Of a DNA stretch of 51,312 nucleotides, positions 7,966-17,282 are shown piece after piece. The notes beneath the pieces were generated by a model. It was given only the letters and a program-made list of their open reading frames with translations, was not told where the DNA came from and made no database searches. The translations under genes were made by a program, and so were the position numbers. The stretch comes from Prevotella sp. GTDB taxonomy: Bacteria; Bacteroidota; Bacteroidia; Bacteroidales; Bacteroidaceae. The stretch is taken from assembly GCA_022769285.1 (NCBI GenBank), contig JALEKD010000042.1, positions 1-51,312 of the forward strand, given 5' to 3'. Every line of letters begins with the position of its first letter. Positions within the stretch are counted from its first letter, which is position 1.

Positions 7966-9033
7966 TTAGTGCTGGTTCTCAAAATCTTTCATGGCCTTAA
8001 TCAGGGCCTGTACACCCTCTACGGTCTGCGCATTGTAGCACGAAGCGCGGAATCCACCTACAGAGCGGTGTCCCTTGATGCCCACCATGCCTCGTTCGGT
8101 AGCAAAGTCAAGGAATGGCTTCTCCAAGTCCTTATACTCCTCGTTCATGACGAAACAGATGTTCATAACGGAGCGATCCTCTTCCTTCACGGTACCCTTG
8201 AACAGCTTATTGCGGTCTATCTCAGCGTACAACATGTCTGCACGCTCCACAGCCCTGCGGTTCATCTCGGCCACGCCGCCCTGTGCCTTTACCCAGCGCA
8301 TGGTTTCCATAAGGGAGTAGATGGGCACTACAGGCGGAGTATTGAACATAGACCCCTTGTCTACATGGGTACGATAGTCTATCATAGTGGGCAACTCGCG
8401 GGGAGCCTTGCCCAACATGCCGTCCTTGACGATGACAACCGTGACACCAGCCATGGCCATATTCTTCTGCGCGCCAGCGTAGATGGCGGTATATTTAGAC
8501 ACATCGACGGGACGGCTCATTATATCAGAGCTCATGTCAGCTATCAAGGGAACCTGTACGTCGAAATCCTTACGGTACTCGGTTCCATAGATAGTGTTGT
8601 TGGTAGTAATGTGCAGATAGTCGACATCGGCAGGCACCTCGAAATTCTTAGGATAGAACGTATAGTTAGCATCAGCAGACGAGGCAACCTCTACGACCTC
8701 GCCAAAGTGCTTAGCCTCTTTCTCGGCCTTCTTGGCCCATGTACCTGTATTCAGATAAGCAGCCTTCTTAATCAGGAAGTTGGCTGGGATTTGCATAAAC
8801 TGTAACGAGGCGCCACCACCAAGGAAGATAACCGAATAGCCAGACGGAATTTCGAGCAGCTCTTTAATCAGCGCTACGCTCTCGTCAACTACGGGCTGGA
8901 AGTCTTTGGCTCGGTGACTAATTTCCATTAACGACAGACCGCTACCGTTGAAATCCAGAATCTGCTTTGCGGTATTCTCGATTACCTCTCTTGGAAGCAT
9001 CGATGGGCCAGCGTTAAAATTGTACTTCTTCAT
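7966..9033 (-). CDS. serC: Phosphoserine aminotransferase
   Basis: This PLP enzyme converts 3-phosphohydroxypyruvate and glutamate to phosphoserine, and also acts in pyridoxal phosphate synthesis in some bacteria. The start [13 protein letters not shown], the strand [15 protein letters not shown] and the PLP-lysine segment [16 protein letters not shown] (Lys about residue 196) are typical. [18 protein letters not shown] near the C-terminus binds phosphate. Length 355 aa is normal. The ATG at 9031-9033 is chosen over a TTG nine bases upstream. First gene of the serC-serA-DUF1015-yigZ unit, with a promoter at 9079-9110. Confidence 0.95.
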   Translation of the reverse strand: MKKYNFNAGPSMLPREVIENTAKQILDFNGSGLSLMEISHRAKDFQPVVDESVALIKELLEIPSGYSVIFLGGGASLQFMQIPANFLIKKAAYLNTGTWAKKAEKEAKHFGEVVEVASSADANYTFYPKNFEVPADVDYLHITTNNTIYGTEYRKDFDVQVPLIADMSSDIMSRPVDVSKYTAIYAGAQKNMAMAGVTVVIVKDGMLGKAPRELPTMIDYRTHVDKGSMFNTPPVVPIYSLMETMRWVKAQGGVAEMNRRAVERADMLYAEIDRNKLFKGTVKEEDRSVMNICFVMNEEYKDLEKPFLDFATERGMVGIKGHRSVGGFRASCYNAQTVEGVQALIKAMKDFENQH

Positions 9034-9078
9034 ACTAAACAATTTTTTAAAGTTTACGGTTAAGTATTTTATGATTTG

Positions 9079-9110
9079 CGAAAATACGCGAATTATTCGT
9101 CATAGGCAAA
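9079..9110 (-). promoter_or_regulatory. serC operon promoter
   Basis: On the minus strand TTTG (9107-9110) is followed after 20 bp by TATTTTCG (9079-9086), one base off TAnnTTTG. It lies about 45 bp before the serC start. Confidence 0.5.
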
Positions 9111-9159
9111 TAAAACACGAACTATTTTCTATTAAGTATTGTTTTTTCCTTTATAGTTG

Positions 9160-10485
9160 TTATCTCACTTGTTCAAATCGGGTTTTTATGCCTTTTATCT
9201 TTTCGCCATTAATCTGGCGGAGCACGGCTTGGAGATGGCAGGCAGGCACAGCGACATAAGCGTAGTAGTCCTTGATGTCGATACGGCCTATCTCGCTGCT
9301 GCGCAGACCGCCTTTCTTACAGAGCAGGCCCACGATGTCGCCCTTGGAGATTTTGTCTTTCTTACCCTTGCCCACATAGATGGTGCCCATAACGGGCTGG
9401 GGAATGGGCAGAGGGTCATTAGTGAGCGGATAGACATGAACGTCGGTATCTACATAATCGGGTATCTGCTCGTCGGGGCCCAGGACAAAATAGCTGTCAC
9501 CCCGGGCATCCCAGCGGGCTGTGCGGCCCACGCGGTGGACGTAGCCATCCTCGTTCTCAGGCAGATGGTAATGTACGATGTGCTGAATGTTGGGGATGTC
9601 GAGGCCACGCGAGGCGAGGTCGGTACTCACTAAGATGTTGGATGAGCCATTAGAAAAACGGTAGAGGGCAGCCTCGCGCTGGCGCTGGTCGAGCCCACCA
9701 TGGAAGGTACTGACCGTAAAGCCGCACTGACAGAGGAACCCGGCGGTGCGCTCTACGCCATCGCGGTAGTTAAGAAAGACGATGGTACTACCCTGCCCCA
9801 ACTGGCAGAGTAAGCGGGCCAAGGTATTCAACTTATCTTTCTCGGGACTCCTCACCTCGTATATGTTTACACGGGTAGGCACCTGCTCATCGCGAGGGAT
9901 GAAGTTGAGCACGGCGAACTGATTACGCAGTATATCCTGGCTCTGCATCTCCTCGGCGGGTGTGGCTGACAGGAGTATCTGGCGTGCACAGCGTGGCAGA
10001 CGACTTATCAGGCGCTCCATCTCATCGTGGAAACCCATTTCGAGACATTTGTCAAACTCGTCGATGACTATCCAGCGTACCTGGTCGGTATGCAAGTTCT
10101 GCTTGTCAAGGTGGTCGTTCAGACGGCCGGGGGTCGCAAAGACTATCTGAGGCCTAACCTGACGCAGCTGACGATGCTCGTCCATTGTGGGGCGACCTCC
10201 GTAACAGGCATAGCCACGTAGACCAGAACCGAAGCCCTGCAATACATTGACCGACTGCAGGGCGAGTTCGCGTCCGGGAACGATGACCACAGCCTGCATT
10301 TCATCAGAGTCAGCATCGAGCAGCTGGGTGAGCGGCAAGAGATAAGCCAGCGTCTTGCCCGAGCCCGTGGGTGACAGCACCATAAGATCCTTGGCTGTAT
10401 GGGTAATGGCGTCTATGGTAGTCTCCTGCATGGGGTTGAGCTGAGTAACCCCTATCTTGGTAAGTATTTCTGCGGTAGCCTTCAT
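9160..10485 (-). CDS. DEAD-box RNA helicase, DbpA-like
   Basis: The 441-aa protein has both RecA lobes: the Q motif region (GVTQLNPMQ), motif I SPTGSGKT (38-45), motif II DEFD (142-145) in place of the usual DEAD, motif III SAT, and motif VI HRVGRTAR. A C-terminal domain of about 75 aa (GDIVGLLCKKGGLRSSEIG...AYVAVP) matches the DbpA RNA-binding fold that directs helicases to 23S rRNA. A role in ribosome assembly is therefore likely. The start overlaps the stop of the TPR gene by 4 bp (ATGA), so it is translated together with the TPR cluster. Confidence 0.9.
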   Translation of the reverse strand: MKATAEILTKIGVTQLNPMQETTIDAITHTAKDLMVLSPTGSGKTLAYLLPLTQLLDADSDEMQAVVIVPGRELALQSVNVLQGFGSGLRGYACYGGRPTMDEHRQLRQVRPQIVFATPGRLNDHLDKQNLHTDQVRWIVIDEFDKCLEMGFHDEMERLISRLPRCARQILLSATPAEEMQSQDILRNQFAVLNFIPRDEQVPTRVNIYEVRSPEKDKLNTLARLLCQLGQGSTIVFLNYRDGVERTAGFLCQCGFTVSTFHGGLDQRQREAALYRFSNGSSNILVSTDLASRGLDIPNIQHIVHYHLPENEDGYVHRVGRTARWDARGDSYFVLGPDEQIPDYVDTDVHVYPLTNDPLPIPQPVMGTIYVGKGKKDKISKGDIVGLLCKKGGLRSSEIGRIDIKDYYAYVAVPACHLQAVLRQINGEKIKGIKTRFEQVR

Positions 10486-11675
10486 CGTAGCAATTTATCT
10501 ATTTCGTCAAACTCTTTACCCTTGTTCAGGTTCAGATATATTGTGTAGAGAGGTAAGCCCCACACCTGTTTCTGGTCGGGTGCTTTCTTACGGTAGGTCT
10601 CTAAATAGGGCATGGCTTTCTGATAGAGCCGTACAATCTCTTTGCGCTGACTGGCCGACTGCCTGAGTAACTTGTCCATTTCGACGGCCTGATTAAAGTA
10701 GGCCAGTCCCATATTGAGGTATATCCCTGGCAGACTATCCCTACGTTCTATCATCGCCTGGCATATCGCCCGACACGCCTCGTACTGCTTCATGCTCAGC
10801 AGAACAGAACTCTTAGAGAAGTTGTAAATAGTGCTGGTACTATCGTTGCGGAGCGCCTTGTTACAGAGATCGAGCGCCTCTTTCAAGGCGTTTTGCTGGG
10901 TGTAGAATTCTATCAGTCGGGGGAAGAAGAAGGGAAACCGTGGATACTTGGCAAAGCCCTCCTCCAGCGTCTGCTGATACCGCTTCATATCGTTCTCCTG
11001 CTTATAGGTTTCGGCCAGGTACTGCAACATAAAATGGTAATGAGTCGTATCTTTCAGGGCAAGGTACGTGTGGTGTAGGGTGGCCTTGGCATTCTTGAGC
11101 TTATACCCGCAGTACACTGCCCAGTAAGCAGCCGTAGGCATGTTGGGGTCGTTGTCGTTATAGTTGTAGTCAGAAAAGAGGGGCTGGCGGCCACAGTCGA
11201 TGTACATGTCAAAATAGCCGTAAGCCTCATCGTATTTATTGTGGCGCACGAAGTAGATGCCCCCGTTATAGAGGTTGCGGCGGTACACATTGAGCAGGGC
11301 GGCATGCTTCTTACGGTAGTTGAGCTTGACCCTGCCCTTTTCATCGGGCAGGGCATCAATAGAGTCGAGCCCCTCGAGTGTCTGAAACATCTTTTTGGCA
11401 GAAGCAAAGAGATTGGCAGTATCGTACTGCTGCTTGAGGTAAAGTTTTTCGTTACCCTGCTCGTACTGCTTCTTCTGGGCATCAAAGAGCGTGAGCCATA
11501 TCTTGTCATTTCGACGGTTAGCCGAGTCTTTCAGCAGGTTGGACATGAGTTGCTCGGCCGTAGGAAGGTTATTGCCCTTCTTAACAAACTCCCTGGCCTG
11601 GGCGATATCCTTCTTCTGGGCATAAGCCGACAGGCTTAGGCACAATATGATTATTATGTATGTTATCCTTCTCAT
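10482..11675 (-). CDS. Exported TPR protein, paralogue 3 of 3
   Basis: The 397-aa protein has a signal peptide (MRRITYIIIILCLSLSAYAQ) and helical repeats typical of tetratricopeptide proteins (EAYGYFDMYIDCG, EALDLCNKALRNDSTSTIYNFSKSSVLL). It shares with the next two genes a block of the form L/C-D-S-x-D-x-LP-x-KG-R/K-V-K/R, then an NGGIYF or INAG helix and a PLF motif, so the three arose by duplication. The C-terminus ends in VWGLPLYTIYLNLN, matching WAPPLYQVYY in the second copy. TPR proteins mediate protein contacts; the partner is unknown. ATGA overlap with the helicase. Confidence 0.8.
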   Translation of the reverse strand: MRRITYIIIILCLSLSAYAQKKDIAQAREFVKKGNNLPTAEQLMSNLLKDSANRRNDKIWLTLFDAQKKQYEQGNEKLYLKQQYDTANLFASAKKMFQTLEGLDSIDALPDEKGRVKLNYRKKHAALLNVYRRNLYNGGIYFVRHNKYDEAYGYFDMYIDCGRQPLFSDYNYNDNDPNMPTAAYWAVYCGYKLKNAKATLHHTYLALKDTTHYHFMLQYLAETYKQENDMKRYQQTLEEGFAKYPRFPFFFPRLIEFYTQQNALKEALDLCNKALRNDSTSTIYNFSKSSVLLSMKQYEACRAICQAMIERRDSLPGIYLNMGLAYFNQAVEMDKLLRQSASQRKEIVRLYQKAMPYLETYRKKAPDQKQVWGLPLYTIYLNLNKGKEFDEIDKLLR

Positions 11676-11683
11676 CTTTGCAG

Positions 11684-12787
11684 TTACATTTTTATCAGTC
11701 GTTTTACCTCTTCAGCCCGCGGGTCGCCCAGCGCATAGTACACCTGGTACAAGGGCGGCGCCCAGTCTACCGTATGGCGCAGAGGATCCAGCCGCCGTGC
11801 TTTTTCCAGATAGGGCTGGCCGTCGGCCAGTAGATGGCGGATGGCCGCTATCTGTTTCTGAGTTATCTGCCCCCCGCCAGTCTCTATGCTGTCGCGGGTC
11901 TGGATGGCTTTGGAGGTATAGCAGATACCTATATTATATAAGGCGGGTAGAAACAGACTGTCCAGAACTACGGCGTGCTGATAAGCGTTTATGGCCACAT
12001 CCCAGCGATGGGCTTGCATCTCGGTATCGCCTTTCAGCGCCCACAGCAACTTGTCCTTATGATGTCGGGCCAGTTCGGTGTCGACAAAGGAAGCCAGTTC
12101 GGCATGCATGCCACGCTCTGAATAAAACTCGATGATGAGTCCGCGGTAATGCGCGTTGCCCCGGTCTTTCTCGTAGAGGGCCTGTAGCGTGCGGATGTAG
12201 GTCTGAGCATCCTCCTCGTTGGCTATGTGGTTTTTCATGCAGTATATTTTCAATTGGGCAGCTTCGCGTGCGTAGTCATTGTCCTTTAGGGCCACGTCAG
12301 CGTAACGCTCTGCCAAAGCATAGTCCTTCATGCCATAAGCAATACGGCCTGCATAGAATGACGCAAGGCCTGTTTCCTGTTGTTGTTTATGGAATAGAGG
12401 ATGATGCTGGGTGTTGAGATATAGCTGCAGGAGTGCCAAGGCACGCAGATTGTCCTTCTGATAAAAATAGAGACCGCCATCTATCAACTGGTGTCTGATA
12501 CGGCCTACGGTCTGGGCATTGGCTCGATGGTACTGGGGGCGAACCTTGCCCTTGGCATTGGGCAGATGATCCAGGCTGTCACACCTGACAGCTGTCGTTA
12601 CGATGTCGGCAACCAGATTGTAGTAGAAAGCGCTATCGTGGCACACGGGCAACTTGGCAATGAGTAGCTGGAGCTGCCTATTGCTCTGTGCGGCCGGAGT
12701 CTGAAGGTTATCGGCAGGTGCAGCCACCCCACGGCCTATTGCGACAGTAAGCAGAAAAACCGTAAAGACTACTCTAACTTTCCACAT
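11684..12787 (-). CDS. Exported TPR protein, paralogue 2 of 3
   Basis: The 367-aa product starts with a hydrophobic signal (VVFTVFLLTVAIGRGVAA) and is otherwise helical. The paralogue block reads CDSLDHLPNAKGKVRPQYHR around residues 90-110, followed by LIDGGLYFYQKDN and HHPLFHK. TPR-like units include WDVAINAYQHAVVLDSLFLPALYNIG. The end WAPPLYQVYYALGDPRAEEVKRL matches WAYPLYQCYYTLYGANDSRTKEM of the first copy. It lies 8 bp before the third copy and is separated from the first by 77 bp containing an imperfect G/C hairpin. Function unknown. Confidence 0.8.
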   Translation of the reverse strand: MWKVRVVFTVFLLTVAIGRGVAAPADNLQTPAAQSNRQLQLLIAKLPVCHDSAFYYNLVADIVTTAVRCDSLDHLPNAKGKVRPQYHRANAQTVGRIRHQLIDGGLYFYQKDNLRALALLQLYLNTQHHPLFHKQQQETGLASFYAGRIAYGMKDYALAERYADVALKDNDYAREAAQLKIYCMKNHIANEEDAQTYIRTLQALYEKDRGNAHYRGLIIEFYSERGMHAELASFVDTELARHHKDKLLWALKGDTEMQAHRWDVAINAYQHAVVLDSLFLPALYNIGICYTSKAIQTRDSIETGGGQITQKQIAAIRHLLADGQPYLEKARRLDPLRHTVDWAPPLYQVYYALGDPRAEEVKRLIKM

Positions 12788-12809
12788 AATGATTATAAAA
12801 TGTAATAAA

Positions 12810-12844
12810 GGGGGGGGGAACCTTTGTAAAGGGTACCTCCCCCT
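12810..12844 (-). terminator. Imperfect hairpin between TPR paralogues 1 and 2
   Basis: A run of nine G (12810-12818) faces CCTCCCCC (12836-12843) across AACCTTT/AAAGGGT. On the minus strand this could fold as a G/C-rich attenuator with imperfect pairing. The homopolymer is also a likely site of sequence or length variation. Confidence 0.35.
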
Positions 12845-12864
12845 CTATGCTGTTAGCTTATAAG

Positions 12865-14100
12865 TTACTTAACCAAGGCTTCCATTTCCTTGGTACGCGA
12901 GTCGTTGGCACCGTAGAGAGTGTAATAGCACTGATAGAGAGGATAGGCCCAATTGGCACGCCGGCGGTCGGGATCCAGGTCACGGGCTGTCTCCAAATAA
13001 CCCACACTCTCGGTCATCATAGCCTTCTGCTCGGCAGCCTTCTGACTGGCAGCTGCCTTGGCGTTGATACAGAATGCGAGATATGTGTATATCAGGGCAT
13101 CGTCCTTAGGCTTGATGGCGATAGCCTTCTTGAAATTCTCTATGGCCTCATCGTACTTTGTGGGGTCTGTGGTGGCACTATTCATGGCGTTCTGAGCTTT
13201 GAGGGCCAGGGCGGCATAGTTGTTGGGGTCAGCGCTCAGTCGGTCAGAAATAAGTTTGGCTGACTCGGCCGTCTTGCCTACTGCCTGATACACGGCAGCC
13301 AGCTGGCTGAATACCATGTCGTTCTTGGGATCCTTGTCGTAGAGTCCCTGCAGGGTATTGGCAAACTGGATAGAGTCGCTCTTGGTCTTTAGGCTCTGCG
13401 AGGCCAGATATATCTTCAAATCCAGGGCCTGCTTGTACGAAGAGGTGTCGGCCAGGGCCACGTCAACATACTTGTTGGCCTTGTCCATATCCTTGTTTTG
13501 GAAAGCGTACACAGCGGCTACGCGGGCCACTTCGCCTAAGTACTGGTCGGGAGCCTTGGCAGCTGCTATCTCCTTGAACAGGTTAGACTTGGCACTCTCC
13601 ACATATAGGGCGAAGTTGTTAAAGGCTTCCTGCTTGTTGCCCTCGCCGTAGTTCTGGCCAGCATTGATAAGCTCGGTACGCAGGGCATAGAGCTTATTCT
13701 GGTTAGCCTGATGGAACTTGGGCTTAACCTTGCCCTTGACATCGGGCATATTGTCGTACTTGTCACACTCGATGGCGTTGGCGATAGCATCGTAGATGCC
13801 CTTGTAGTAGTTCAGGGTATCGTAGGGCTGTACCTTACCTGTCTTGAGCTGGGCTACGAGCTGGTTGGCCTGTATAGTGGCCTGCTCACGTGTTACCGCC
13901 TTCATGGCCAGGTCTACCAGATAGTTGTAAGCCTTAGCCTTCTCGGCTGGGGTGGCAAGTGAGTTTACGCTTGACTTGACCAGACTGGCAGCCTCTCTGT
14001 AAGTCTTAGCCTTTAAGATGGCCTTCAAAGCATCGCTGTCGCCCGCAAATACTGCTGATGTGCTTAGCATCATCAACACAGCAATCATTAACTTTTTCAT
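12865..14100 (-). CDS. Exported TPR protein, paralogue 1 of 3
   Basis: The 411-aa product (ATG at 14098-14100; a TTG six bases upstream is less likely) has a signal peptide ending SAVFAG. The body is helical with a clear TPR unit, YDEAIENFKKAIAIKPKDDA. The block CDKYDNMPDVKGKVKPKFHQ (about 113-132), ELINAGQNYGEGNK and SNLFKE is shared with the two following genes. DSDALKAILKAKTYREAASL opens the mature protein. The gap to gyrA is only 39 bp with no visible promoter, so transcription from gyrA is likely. A periplasmic or envelope scaffold role is possible but unproven. Confidence 0.82.
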   Translation of the reverse strand: MKKLMIAVLMMLSTSAVFAGDSDALKAILKAKTYREAASLVKSSVNSLATPAEKAKAYNYLVDLAMKAVTREQATIQANQLVAQLKTGKVQPYDTLNYYKGIYDAIANAIECDKYDNMPDVKGKVKPKFHQANQNKLYALRTELINAGQNYGEGNKQEAFNNFALYVESAKSNLFKEIAAAKAPDQYLGEVARVAAVYAFQNKDMDKANKYVDVALADTSSYKQALDLKIYLASQSLKTKSDSIQFANTLQGLYDKDPKNDMVFSQLAAVYQAVGKTAESAKLISDRLSADPNNYAALALKAQNAMNSATTDPTKYDEAIENFKKAIAIKPKDDALIYTYLAFCINAKAAASQKAAEQKAMMTESVGYLETARDLDPDRRRANWAYPLYQCYYTLYGANDSRTKEMEALVK

Positions 14101-14139
14101 ATTCAATAAATGTTATGAGGTTTTGATGTTTACATTAAT

Positions 14140-16767
14140 TCATTTCTCTGGCGTATTCGTGGTGTCGTCCTGCTCGATATCAACAGCATCTGAAGCACCC
14201 ATTTCTTTATCGGTTAGATTCAGGGCTGTATTGTCCTGCACGATTTCATCGCTCTTCTGCGCCCAGGCGGCACGGCTCTCTTCCTCAACAGTCGACTCTA
14301 ACTCGGAACTCATCACCTTGCATACACTGGCGATGACATCGTTCTTCTTGGTCAGGTTGATGAGGCGTACACCCTGTGTGGCACGGCCCATAACGCGCAC
14401 GTCAGCTACGGCGAGCCTTATGACAATGCCGCTCTTATTGATAATCATCAAGTCGTTGTCGTCGGTAACGTTTTTGATGGCCACCAAGCGGCCCGTCTTA
14501 TCCGTGATAGAAAGGGTCTTGACACCCTTGCCGCCACGGTTAGTAACACGGTAGTCTGCCACCTGCGAGCGCTTACCATAGCCATTCTCGCTGACTACCA
14601 TAACCGACTCGCGGTCGGCATCGTTGACTACTATCATACCCACCACGGCATCGTCATCGCCATCGAGACGCATACCACGCACACCAGTGGCTGTACGACC
14701 CATAGTGCGGATGGCGTTCTCGTCAAAGCGTACGGCCCTACCATTGCGATTGGCCATAATCAGTTCATTGTTACCATTGGTGAGACGCACGTCTACCACC
14801 TCATCGCCTTCGGCTATATTGATGGCTATCACGCCATTGGCACGCGGACGGCTGTAAGCCTCCAAGCTGGTTTTCTTGACCGTTCCCTGACTGGTAGCAA
14901 ACACTACGTAGTGGCTGTTCACGAACTCCTCATCTTCCAGTCCGCGTCCACGCAGGCGAAGGAAAGCATTCACTGCATCATCGGGCTCTATGTTGAGCAG
15001 GTTCTGAATGGCGCGACCCTTAGAGGTCTTATCGCCCTCGGGTATCTCGTAGCATTTGAGCCAGTAGCAACGGCCCTTCTTGGTGAAGAAGAGCATAGTC
15101 TGGTGCATAGTAGCCGGATAGATGTACTCGGTAAAGTCCTTGTCGCGGGTGTGTGCTCCCTTGGCACCCACCCCGCCGCGTGCCTGCTCGCGGAAGTCGC
15201 TGAGCGGTGTGCGCTTAATGTAGCCTAAGTGGCTCACGGTGATAACCACGGGATCGTTGGGATAGAAGTCTTCGGCGTTGAACTCGTGCTCGGCCGGGAT
15301 AATTTCCGTACGGCGGGCATCGCCATATTTCTCCTTGACCTCGATCAGCTCGTTTTTCATGACTTTCTTGCAGAGCTCGGGGTCGCTCAGTATGTTGTTC
15401 AAGTAGGCTATCTGCCGTTCCAGTTCCTCATACTCAGCGTGCAACTGGTCTACACGCAGGCCGGTAAGCTGCGATAGACGCATATCTACGATGGCCTTGG
15501 ACTGGAGACTGTCCAGATCGAACCGCTTTTCCAAGTTTAGCTGGGCATCGGCCGGTGTACGACTCTCGCGGATGATGTGTACCACCTCGTCAATGTTGTC
15601 GCAGGCTATGATGAGTCCCTCTAAGATGTGGGCGCGCTCCTGTGCCTTGCGCAACTCGTACTTGGTACGGCGTATGGTTACATCGTGACGGTGCTCTACG
15701 AAGTAATGGACACACTCCTTGAGGGTAAGCAGACGCGGCCGGCCATTGACAAGGGCGATACAGTTGACTGAAAATGAACTCTGAAGAGCCGTCATCTTAA
15801 ACAACTTATTCAGTATGACGTTGGCGTTGGCATCGCGCTTCACATCGACCACGATACGCATGCCCTGACGCCCCGTCTCATCGTTCACGTTGGATATGCC
15901 GTCTATCTTGCCTTCCTTTACCAGGTCAGCGATGTACTCTATAAGCTGCTGCTTGTTGACCCCGTACGGTATCTCGGTCACGATAATCTTGTCGTGACTA
16001 TCACCGCTCTCTATCTCGGCCTTGGCGCGCATTACGATACGGCCGCGTCCTGTCTCGTAGGCCTGCTTTACGCCTTCGAGACCATATATATAGGCTCCGG
16101 TGGGGAAATCGGGTGCCGGGATGTACTGCATCAGTCCATCGGTATCTATATCCGGATTGTCGATATAGGCGCAGCAGCCATCTATTACCTCACCCAAGTT
16201 GTGAGTAGGGATATTGGTAGCCATTCCAACGGCTATACCGTTGCCGCCATTGACCAACAGGTTAGGTATCTTGGTAGGCATCACCGTAGGCTCTACGAGT
16301 GTATCATCGAAGTTGTTGGTCATGTCTACCGTTTCCTTATCAAGATCGTCCATGACGTGTTCGCCCATCTTGGCAAGGCGGCACTCTGTGTAACGCATAG
16401 CAGCAGGAGAGTCGCCATCGACACTACCGAAATTACCCTGTCCGTCAATGAGCTTGTAGCGCATATTCCAGTCCTGCCCCATACGTACCAGAGCTCCGTA
16501 GACCGAGCTGTCGCCGTGGGGGTGGTACTTACCAAGCACCTCGCCTACCACGCGGGCACACTTTTTGTAGGGTTTGTCGCTGGTGTTGCCGATACCCAAC
16601 ATACCGTATAGTATGCGACGGTGTACCGGCTTAAAGCCATCGCGGACATCGGGAAGGGCGCGGGCCACGATAACCGACATGGAGTAGTCGATATACGAGG
16701 ACTTCATCTCCTCCTCAATGTTAATCTTAATGATCCTGTCCTGATCAATAGTCTGATTTTCGTCCAT
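14140..16767 (-). CDS. gyrA: DNA gyrase subunit A
   Basis: The 875-aa subunit breaks and rejoins DNA during negative supercoiling with GyrB. The catalytic tyrosine is Tyr127 in AAMRYTE, preceded by the winged-helix core and [15 protein letters not shown], the segment where quinolone-resistance changes occur in other species. The position equivalent to E. coli Ser83 is Ser and that for Asp87 is Gly; whether this is normal for the genus cannot be told here. The C-terminal half holds beta-pinwheel blades with repeated GRAT(Q/G)GVR-type motifs, and the tail after about residue 835 is acidic, as in other GyrA proteins. Confidence 0.97.
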   Translation of the reverse strand: MDENQTIDQDRIIKINIEEEMKSSYIDYSMSVIVARALPDVRDGFKPVHRRILYGMLGIGNTSDKPYKKCARVVGEVLGKYHPHGDSSVYGALVRMGQDWNMRYKLIDGQGNFGSVDGDSPAAMRYTECRLAKMGEHVMDDLDKETVDMTNNFDDTLVEPTVMPTKIPNLLVNGGNGIAVGMATNIPTHNLGEVIDGCCAYIDNPDIDTDGLMQYIPAPDFPTGAYIYGLEGVKQAYETGRGRIVMRAKAEIESGDSHDKIIVTEIPYGVNKQQLIEYIADLVKEGKIDGISNVNDETGRQGMRIVVDVKRDANANVILNKLFKMTALQSSFSVNCIALVNGRPRLLTLKECVHYFVEHRHDVTIRRTKYELRKAQERAHILEGLIIACDNIDEVVHIIRESRTPADAQLNLEKRFDLDSLQSKAIVDMRLSQLTGLRVDQLHAEYEELERQIAYLNNILSDPELCKKVMKNELIEVKEKYGDARRTEIIPAEHEFNAEDFYPNDPVVITVSHLGYIKRTPLSDFREQARGGVGAKGAHTRDKDFTEYIYPATMHQTMLFFTKKGRCYWLKCYEIPEGDKTSKGRAIQNLLNIEPDDAVNAFLRLRGRGLEDEEFVNSHYVVFATSQGTVKKTSLEAYSRPRANGVIAINIAEGDEVVDVRLTNGNNELIMANRNGRAVRFDENAIRTMGRTATGVRGMRLDGDDDAVVGMIVVNDADRESVMVVSENGYGKRSQVADYRVTNRGGKGVKTLSITDKTGRLVAIKNVTDDNDLMIINKSGIVIRLAVADVRVMGRATQGVRLINLTKKNDVIASVCKVMSSELESTVEEESRAAWAQKSDEIVQDNTALNLTDKEMGASDAVDIEQDDTTNTPEK

Positions 16768-16873
16768 TATGTATGTTTACTATATTGTTATTTCTACTAT
16801 GGTGTCAGAAGCCGAAATCGCGTTTGAGGCCATTTTCGTGCGTTCTGAGCGCTTCGGGGTCAATACGATTGGT

Positions 16874-16881
16874 CAAAATTA
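16874..16881 (-). promoter_or_regulatory. -7 box for gyrA
   Basis: TAATTTTG on the minus strand is an exact TAnnTTTG match about 107 bp before the gyrA start, leaving a sizeable leader. No clear -33 box. Confidence 0.45.
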
Positions 16882-16899
16882 CAAAAAAAATACGACCCC

Positions 16900-17282
16900 C
16901 GGAAACTTTTCTAACTAAAAATAGCGCTTATTAGTTTTTTATCACATTCCTATAGAGTTGCTTCTGAAATCTACCGTAAAATAATGGCTGTCCAAACTTT
17001 GTTTATTTGGATGTTTGCGGATATTCATTTAAAGTTTTACCGGACAATAATAACCTTCCTTATTTACACCGACCGTTCCGAATAACAATCGGGGCGTTAG
17101 TTTGTTTGTCTGCCTTACCCACGGTAATATGGCTATGTAATTCCTGCTATTAGGGCTTACTCGGGACTTGTACCCGCTAAACAACGCTTAGGACAACCAT
17201 ACTCAAGAAAGGTACCGGAACCACCTTGGATGGAACCGGCACCTTATCTTATTTGCCTATCTATATTAATAGATGTAGCTTA
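16900..17282. other. AT-rich 380-bp spacer, no supported gene
   Basis: No ORF is supported on either strand. A near-perfect hairpin, AAGGTACCGG (17209-17218) and CCGGCACCTT (17236-17245), lies near the 3' end of the phosphohexomutase gene, and ATCTAT-ATTA-ATAGAT occurs at about 17262-17277, right after that gene's stop. On the plus strand one frame reads LCNSCY-stop-GLLGTCTR-stop-TTLRTTILKKGTG (around 17135-17215), oddly protein-like between stops; it may be a conserved structural DNA or RNA element or an old remnant. Confidence 0.3.

Noticed and set aside
9160..10485. DEFD in place of DEAD as a sign of a broken helicase
   Set aside because: The two essential acidic residues of motif II are kept and every other motif is intact, so activity is likely.
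16490..16520. Gly at the GyrA position equivalent to E. coli Asp87 as a quinolone-resistance change
   Set aside because: The wild-type residue for this genus cannot be determined from this window.
17135..17215. Possible tRNA-like T arm (CGGG-TACAAGT-CCCG on the minus strand)
   Set aside because: Only a 4-bp stem and no matching acceptor, D or anticodon arm.
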